Virus record (IMG/VR): IMGVR_UViG_3300028920_000153
Location: 1 to 38,134 of that record
Length of the DNA: 38,134 nt
Strand: one strand, 5' to 3'
Origin: a virus
Shown: piece after piece, positions 37,622 to 38,134 of the stretch
Numbering within the stretch: position 1 is the stretch's first letter
How the letters are laid out: every line of letters starts with the position of its first letter
Translations under genes and position numbers: made by a program
Notes under the pieces: model-generated
The model's database searches: none
What the model was told of the DNA's origin: nothing
The model's input: only the letters and a program-made list of their open reading frames with translations

Positions 37622-38134
37622 AGAAAGAAACTAAAAAAGGATTTAAGGCTTTTAACAAAGGCTTAAAATGTCAAGACATGCAATATGAGGAAAACTCCGA
37701 ATATAAGATTAATGGTGATCCTAAATTATGTGAAAAAGGATATCATTACTGTGAAAACCCTCTTGACACACTTGATTATTATGATTTGTGTAATAGTGAA
37801 TTTGCAGAGATTGAAGATTTAGGTAAGTATGAAACAGATAATAAAAAGACTGTTACAAATCATATTAAAATAAAAGGAAAGCTCGATCTAACGGGATTTA
37901 TAAGAGCATCCATCGATTTTCTATTTGAGGGAAACAAAATTGATGATGGTATTCAGGCAGCCTCAGGAGATTCCAGCCAGTTAGCAGCCTCAGGATATTC
38001 CAGCCAGTTAGCAGCCTCAGGAGATTACAGCAAGTTAGCAGCCTCAGGAGATTCCAGCCAGTTAGCAGCCTCAGGATATTCCAGCAAGTTAGCAGCCTCA
38101 GGAGATTACAGCAAGTTAGCAGCCTCTGGCGAAT
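37618..38134 (+). CDS. DUF7666-like repeat protein, N-terminal part (runs off the window)
   Basis: It begins at the ATG overlapping the previous stop and is open to the last base. Residues 1-110: KGFKAFNKGLKCQDMQYEEN...YKINGDPKLCEKGYHYCENPLDTLDYYDLCNSEFAEIEDLGKYETDNKKT, which matches the conserved start of DUF7666 proteins (a Cys-containing KGFHxCENPLD-type motif) found widely in phages and plasmids. It then enters SGDSSQLAASG-type 9-residue units, of which six are complete or nearly so. It should join the fragment at the window start. The role of this family is not known; the rod-like repeat suggests a spacer between N-terminal and C-terminal caps. Confidence 0.85.
   Translation, partial: MKKETKKGFKAFNKGLKCQDMQYEENSEYKINGDPKLCEKGYHYCENPLDTLDYYDLCNSEFAEIEDLGKYETDNKKTVTNHIKIKGKLDLTGFIRASIDFLFEGNKIDDGIQAASGDSSQLAASGYSSQLAASGDYSKLAASGDSSQLAASGYSSKLAASGDYSKLAASGE
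37975..38134 (+). repeat. 27-bp in-frame tandem repeat array, right-hand part
   Basis: Five full units plus a sixth that diverges at its end (TCT GGC GAA T in place of TCA GGA GAT T), of the same 27-base type and with the same binary codon choices as the array at the window start. A partial degenerate unit precedes it at 37960-37974. Confidence 0.95.

Noticed and set aside
1-38134. Integrase, repressor, CRISPR, retron or diversity-generating retroelement
   Set aside because: I looked for tyrosine/serine recombinase motifs, classical HTH repressors and reverse-transcriptase motifs among the proteins and saw none; remote homologues cannot be excluded by eye.

Overview
The window is a nearly complete genome of a tailed dsDNA phage with siphovirus architecture (HK97-type head, long non-contractile tail) that probably infects a Bacteroidota host. 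The host call rests on promoters of the Bacteroidota type (TTTG, about 20 bases, TAnnTTTG), starts that follow A-rich leaders instead of purine-rich Shine-Dalgarno sequences, and a virion gene set typical of Bacteroidota siphoviruses. Every gene I accept lies on the + strand, with many 1-8 base overlaps of the ATGA type. I see no integrase, repressor or excisionase, so a virulent lifestyle is likely but not proven. Both window ends lie inside one gene built of a 27-bp (9-residue) tandem repeat, in compatible repeat phase. The molecule was therefore probably circular or circularly permuted and was cut inside this array.

Early/replication region (about 36400 across the junction to 9214). A promoter near 36400-36430 starts a run of small genes (including an RHH-like regulator and a CxxC protein), then the repeat protein with a DUF7666-like N-terminus. 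Next come a small OB-like protein, a YqaJ-type exonuclease, SSB, several tiny proteins, an HNH protein and an adenine methyltransferase. A second promoter at 4016-4047 drives a strikingly AT-rich block: a 32-codon ORF, a second methyltransferase with an extra N-terminal domain, and a possible nuclease. After this come a replisome-organiser-like protein, whose gene carries candidate iterons and an A-rich hexamer array, and a DnaA-domain-IV-like protein. A run of small accessory genes with recycled start regions ends at a strong terminator (9190-9214).

Late region (9247-35964). A canonical promoter at 9247-9278 leads into two small genes, TerS, TerL, portal, minor head protein, prohead protease and major capsid protein, followed by a stem-loop terminator or attenuator. 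Between the capsid gene and the head-tail connectors sits a 5.3-kb sugar-modification cassette: GT-B-like protein, SDR epimerase, WbqC-like protein, short DegT-type aminotransferase and a three-domain glycosyltransferase. The tail module then resumes with connector, closure, gp10-like and terminator proteins, tube protein, G/GT chaperones with a -1 frameshift site, a short tape measure, a 1337-residue tip/fibre protein and a LamG plus Asp-box fibre. A lysis-like group follows (coiled-coil membrane protein, DUF5675-like protein, two tiny membrane proteins, a spanin-like protein) together with a phosphoesterase.

The only long non-coding stretch (35965-36455) holds a candidate structured RNA, a strong terminator, several palindromes and the early promoter. 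Points most worth a second look are the glycosylation cassette inside the morphogenesis operon, the homogenised repeat gene at the junction, the possible structured RNA, the AT-rich methyltransferase/nuclease module with its leader ORF, and the candidate origin inside the replication gene.
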